In this document: in pieces, positions 6,476 through 9,590 of the stretch | Position numbering within the stretch: the first letter of the stretch is position 1 | Layout: the number at the start of each line of letters is the position of its first letter | DNA from: Thalassolituus sp. | GTDB lineage: Bacteria; Pseudomonadota; Gammaproteobacteria; Pseudomonadales; Oceanobacteraceae | Assembly (NCBI GenBank): GCA_029212275.1 | Contig: JARGOI010000035.1 | Span: 3,176 to 12,765 of the forward strand | Direction of reading: 5' to 3' | Length of the DNA stretch: 9,590 nt | Notes under the pieces: model-generated | Told to the model about the DNA's origin: nothing | The model's database searches: none | Seen by the model: the letters and a program-made list of their open reading frames with translations, nothing else | Made by a program: the position numbers and the translations under genes

Positions 6476-7508
6476 TAACACACACATAAGCCGACTAATT
6501 GCTATTTCTGGCGTCCTATTTACTATCGATGTGTCGGCCAATGAGATTCGCCAAACGACCTTAATTGAGGCCAGTTCAGAACCCGTACCCATCAGCGAAA
6601 TGATTGATGGGTGGGAGGGCAATGCCAGCAATGCTGATTTGGCTTACGCCGACGGTCGGTTACAGTTAAGCGCTGAATATTCTAATGTGGTTGTCGGTGT
6701 CGAACGTCGTTGGTATTACCGTTTTGGATTTACGCCAGACACGGTGGACTGGTATTTGGCATTAGACAACGGCGACGAATTTAACCGACAAGCCCCGATC
6801 AAGTTTGATGTCAGTAGCTTTGATTCTCGGGGCGTCTTTTTTGGTTATAAATTTGATTTTGACCAATTACAAGTGACACCCACCTTTACCCTTTACAAAA
6901 TCGGCAGTTATCAATTTGGTAAGGTGAATGGTTTGGCGTTTCCAGGAACGGGCCGTAATGCCTCAGTATTCTTGGATTATCATTACGATGAAGACAAACT
7001 ACTGGAATACAACCCAGATGTCGGAGAACGTTACGGTTACAGCCTCAATGTCGATCTTCAATGGCGTCCAAATGATCAGTTTGACGTGTCGTTGCAGGTG
7101 AGGGATCTTTGGAATTTAATCGAACTGAATCAAAGTGCCTACCAAACAGGTTGTATTAATTTTGGTGACATAGACCAAAACGTTTGTGTGACGGAAAGAG
7201 CGACGGTGGAAGGTGAGTTTCGCACTGAAAATTATTCTACCAGTATCCCTTTGTCGCTGGATGGCCGGGTAAAGCACCGCTCTGGTTGGTCGGCTGAAGG
7301 TTATCTTCATGACGATTATTATCGCCTAACATTAGGCAAAAGCTTACAGGTAGGTAATACCGAAGTGACGCTGTTAGCATCCTCTTTGCAACAGGCCGGT
7401 GTGCGTGCCACTTGGCGTGGTCTCAGTGTCGAGTATCAAGCCGATGATCTTCGCTTCGAGCAGGTCAGTGATGCACGGTTGTTAATGGATTTCCGCTTGG
7501 GTTGGTAA
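6468..7508 (+). CDS. Probable outer-membrane beta-barrel protein, 346 aa, coupled to the lipoprotein
   Basis: Starts with GTG at 6468, inside the last codons of the lipoprotein gene (8-base overlap), so translation is probably coupled; no strong ribosome binding site is visible. A signal peptide with hydrophobic core LIAISGVLFTI and cleavage site VSA|NE (after residue 24) sends it across the inner membrane. The mature part is rich in alternating polar and hydrophobic/aromatic stretches such as RWYYRFGF, GVFFGYKFDF, SVFLDYHY and YRLTLGKSL, and ends in MDFRLGW with a terminal aromatic. That is typical of barrels inserted by the BAM complex. Cys229 and Cys240 are a close pair in what may be a loop. 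I do not recognise a named family; partnership with the lipoprotein is inferred from the overlap. A soluble periplasmic beta protein is the alternative. Confidence 0.8.
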   Translation: MLNNTHISRLIAISGVLFTIDVSANEIRQTTLIEASSEPVPISEMIDGWEGNASNADLAYADGRLQLSAEYSNVVVGVERRWYYRFGFTPDTVDWYLALDNGDEFNRQAPIKFDVSSFDSRGVFFGYKFDFDQLQVTPTFTLYKIGSYQFGKVNGLAFPGTGRNASVFLDYHYDEDKLLEYNPDVGERYGYSLNVDLQWRPNDQFDVSLQVRDLWNLIELNQSAYQTGCINFGDIDQNVCVTERATVEGEFRTENYSTSIPLSLDGRVKHRSGWSAEGYLHDDYYRLTLGKSLQVGNTEVTLLASSLQQAGVRATWRGLSVEYQADDLRFEQVSDARLLMDFRLGW

Positions 7509-7578
7509 CCTTTTAATCCTTCTTACAACTAAAGTATCTTAGAAATAACCCCACCAACCCATTATCCAACGGTCCGTT

Positions 7579-7623
7579 TGAGATCTCAGTGTGTTAGGCG
7601 CTGACTGTGTTTTCGGTTATCAT
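7579..7623 (+). promoter_or_regulatory. Weak candidate promoter/operator ahead of gspA
   Basis: TATCAT at 7618-7623 matches the -10 consensus at five of six positions, but no good -35 box lies at the right distance (best TTAGGC at 7594-7599). A perfect 10-bp palindrome, TGAGATCTCA, at 7579-7588 lies just upstream, where an activator could bind. There is no convincing terminator after the barrel gene, so gspAB could also be reached by read-through across the 145-base gap. Confidence 0.25.
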
Positions 7624-7653
7624 CTACGCGCAGATTTCTGAGATGGACGCTTC

Positions 7654-9189
7654 ATGTATCTTGAGCATTTCGGCTTACACCGATTACCTTTTACAATTTC
7701 ACCCGATCCCGATTTCTTATACCCATCACCAGGGCATCAGGAGGCGTTGGCGCATTTAAGTTATGCCTTAACTGACCAAGGTGGCTTGGTGTGTTTGACG
7801 GGTGAAGTAGGGACTGGCAAAACCACATTGTGCCGAGCCTTGATGGCTTGTGTGTCCGAGTGCGACCATCTCGCTTATATTTTCAATCCGCAGCTTTCAC
7901 CGACCGAACTATTAGAAAGTTTGTGCGATGAGCTGGGCATAAAATACCCTCCAGGTGTGTCGTTAAAATCGCTTTATCTTGTTCTCAATCGAGCGCTACT
8001 TAAGTTTTACAGCCTAGGAGAGCGCGTTATTTGCGTTGTTGATGAGGCGCAATCTATGCCTGCGAGTTTGTTAGAACAAATTCGCTTACTTACGAATCTG
8101 GAAACGAATAGCGAAAAATTACTGACTTTAGTTCTTGTTGGACAACCCGAATTAAATGACATGCTAGCACGTCACGATTTGCGTCAACTGAATCAACGGA
8201 TAACTGCGCGCTATCATCTTGATCATTTGAGCGAACAGGAAACTGCTAATTATCTTCAGCATCGTCTTGTTTGTGCAGGCGGTCAAAATATTCTATTTGA
8301 TAGAAGCGCAGTAAAAACTATTTGGAAAATGAGCGCAGGTGTTCCTCGACTAATCAACAGTATTGCCGACCGTTCTTTGTTAGGGGCTTACGTTTTAGAA
8401 ACGGAACTGGTCACTGGAAAAATCGCTCAGCGTGCGTGTGTTGAGGTGATGGGTTCACATTCTGTGAGTAAAAACCAAAATACTAAGTTAGGAAAATCCA
8501 ACAATTATCAAAATTCATCGCAGCAAGTAAATAGGTTATTAATCATCGCTTTATGGGCCATAGTTATTTTGGGCAGTATTACAGCGTTATTTGTATTCCG
8601 AGAAGATTTATTTAAAAGACTTGGTTGGAATGTTGCCAGTGTCACTGATGCTATTAGTCGTGTTTCCCTCGATCAACTCTCTACGCCAAAGGATCCAGCG
8701 GCGTTGTTGGCGCAACAACTCAATGTCACTCTTGATAACGATGTCGATACTGCCGGTACCTACTGTGAGCAGTTAATTCAACAAGACATTCAGTGTCTTT
8801 GGGTAGATTGGCCTGTGCTCGAGCTGCGCTCGATTAAGCCGCCCGTTGCTGTTCGAAAAGCAGATGGTGAATGGCAGGTATTGGATTTTCAAACTCAGCG
8901 CTATCAAGGTGAAGCATTGGTTTTATGGCCGATGCCTGACGGTTACCGCGAGCCGATTCGTCCTGGAGAAACCTCTCCCGTTATCAGAGAAGTTCGTAAA
9001 ATTCTTAATGTCAATTGGAACGCCGAGTGGGCGTCGATTGGGCCTAGCGGCGTCTCCGTGATCGCGGACCCAGAGTTCTATGATCCGTTATTAGAAAAAG
9101 CCGTCACCGAATTTCAATTATTGAATGGTTTGCAAGCTGATCGAGTTATTGGTCCAAGAACTTTGATCTATTTGAATAGGAATAATTGA
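7654..9189 (+). CDS. gspA: Type II secretion ATPase/peptidoglycan-binding protein GspA (ExeA-like)
   Basis: An inner-membrane protein that with GspB helps the type II secretin get through peptidoglycan and assemble in the outer membrane (established for Aeromonas ExeA/ExeB). The order is typical. The N-terminal signature is YLEHFGL..LPF.ISPDP.FLY. The AAA ATPase domain has Walker A GEVGTGKT (50-57), Walker B VICVVDEAQ (125-133), LVGQPEL (161-167) and GVPRLIN (229-235). One membrane segment spans about 294-314 (LLIIALWAIVILGSITALFVF region). The periplasmic part has a region at about 345-430 resembling the C39-peptidase-like module of GspA, then a peptidoglycan-binding type 1 domain at about 437-509, ending FQLLNGLQADRVIGPRTL. 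Its 511 residues fit the family. The start is ATG 7654 with a weak GGA 6 bases upstream. gspB follows with no gap. Confidence 0.93.
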   Translation: MYLEHFGLHRLPFTISPDPDFLYPSPGHQEALAHLSYALTDQGGLVCLTGEVGTGKTTLCRALMACVSECDHLAYIFNPQLSPTELLESLCDELGIKYPPGVSLKSLYLVLNRALLKFYSLGERVICVVDEAQSMPASLLEQIRLLTNLETNSEKLLTLVLVGQPELNDMLARHDLRQLNQRITARYHLDHLSEQETANYLQHRLVCAGGQNILFDRSAVKTIWKMSAGVPRLINSIADRSLLGAYVLETELVTGKIAQRACVEVMGSHSVSKNQNTKLGKSNNYQNSSQQVNRLLIIALWAIVILGSITALFVFREDLFKRLGWNVASVTDAISRVSLDQLSTPKDPAALLAQQLNVTLDNDVDTAGTYCEQLIQQDIQCLWVDWPVLELRSIKPPVAVRKADGEWQVLDFQTQRYQGEALVLWPMPDGYREPIRPGETSPVIREVRKILNVNWNAEWASIGPSGVSVIADPEFYDPLLEKAVTEFQLLNGLQADRVIGPRTLIYLNRNN

Positions 9190-9590
9190 GTGTCTTATAT
9201 TCTAGAGGCGCTAAAAAAGTCGGAGCAAGAGCGGCAGAGGCGCGCGCCTGCAAGCACTCAAATGACTGACCATAGTGCACCATCGGTCGCTATCTCTGAT
9301 GTCAGTGCAGTGGCCAGCAGTAACCGGCTGCTCATTATTATTTTATTCGTTGTTAGTACATTGTTTGGGGGATTGATTATTTATGGACTTATGCGAACAA
9401 CTATCGATTCTTCATCGGCAATAGACGCGCCTGCTGAACAAAATTCTAATGCTTCAATACCTCTAACGACACATCAGCTTGTCACCCCACAAGTAAGCAC
9501 TCTACCTCCTGACTCTGTTTTGGCTAAAATCCCCACATTGGATTTTCAGGGGCATTTGTACAGCAGTTATGGCAGTAAAAGTTACGTGAT
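9190..9590 (+). CDS. gspB: Type II secretion protein GspB, N-terminal part (3' end outside window)
   Basis: GTG at 9190 follows the gspA TGA directly (TGAGTG), with AGGA at 9178-9181 eight bases upstream, so the two are co-translated. The visible 133 codons begin SYILEALKKSEQERQRR, the hallmark N-terminus of GspB/ExeB, cytoplasmic and positively charged. A membrane segment follows at about residues 46-68 (LLIIILFVVSTLFGGLIIYGL), then a Pro/Ser/Thr-rich periplasmic linker. The start of the conserved C-terminal GspB domain follows (IPTLDFQGHLYSS.GSKSYV), cut by the window edge. GspB forms a complex with GspA and contacts the secretin. There is no stop codon within the window, so it is a normal partial gene at the boundary. 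Confidence 0.92.
   Translation, partial: MSYILEALKKSEQERQRRAPASTQMTDHSAPSVAISDVSAVASSNRLLIIILFVVSTLFGGLIIYGLMRTTIDSSSAIDAPAEQNSNASIPLTTHQLVTPQVSTLPPDSVLAKIPTLDFQGHLYSSYGSKSYV

Noticed and set aside
7500..7514. GGTT-GGT-AACC followed by TTTT after the barrel gene as a terminator
   Set aside because: The stem has only four pairs and overlaps the stop codon; too weak to support transcription termination.
8591..9061. Short alternative plus-strand frames inside gspA
   Set aside because: They overlap the GspA frame, whose periplasmic and peptidoglycan-binding regions are recognisable there.

Overview
The window looks like chromosomal DNA of a Gram-negative gammaproteobacterium, probably a marine, Oceanospirillales-like one (inference). 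The signs are a malate synthase G, a gspA-gspB pair for type II secretion, an outer-membrane lipoprotein and a beta-barrel protein, and moderate to low GC. No rRNA, tRNA, CRISPR array, insertion sequence or phage gene was seen.

Layout: (1) 1-218 (+) is the 3' end of a gene whose start lies outside the window; its C-terminus resembles that of the large lipoprotein further along. (2) 219-555 is a gene-free, AT-rich stretch full of inverted repeats. (3) 556-765 (-) is a small acidic-to-mixed hypothetical protein with a strong Shine-Dalgarno site. (4) 766-1136 is a divergent control region. It holds a four-copy TGTAT repeat array, a likely minus-strand promoter, a likely glcB promoter with a tandem repeat between its two boxes, and a glcB leader with two hairpins and a possible 19-codon upstream ORF that overlaps the glcB start. 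(5) 1137-3317 (+) is glcB, ending in a clear intrinsic terminator. (6) 3464-6475 and 6468-7508 (+) are an overlapping pair: a roughly 1000-residue lipoprotein of unknown function and a probable outer-membrane beta-barrel. (7) 7654-9189 and 9190-end (+) are gspA and gspB, with the gspB start directly abutting the gspA stop.

How they work together: GlcB joins acetyl-CoA and glyoxylate to make malate, for growth on C2 compounds, and appears to be a stand-alone transcription unit. GspA and GspB couple ATP hydrolysis and peptidoglycan binding to assembly of the type II secretin. The lipoprotein and barrel are probably made together by translational coupling and both end at the outer membrane. I cannot assign their function; they are the best candidate here for an undescribed envelope system. 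The clues are the shared C-terminal motif in the upstream gene, the local cysteine pairs in both proteins, and the neighbouring gspAB.

All motif, repeat and composition statements come from reading the sequence by hand. Family assignments rest on recognised motifs, not on database searches.
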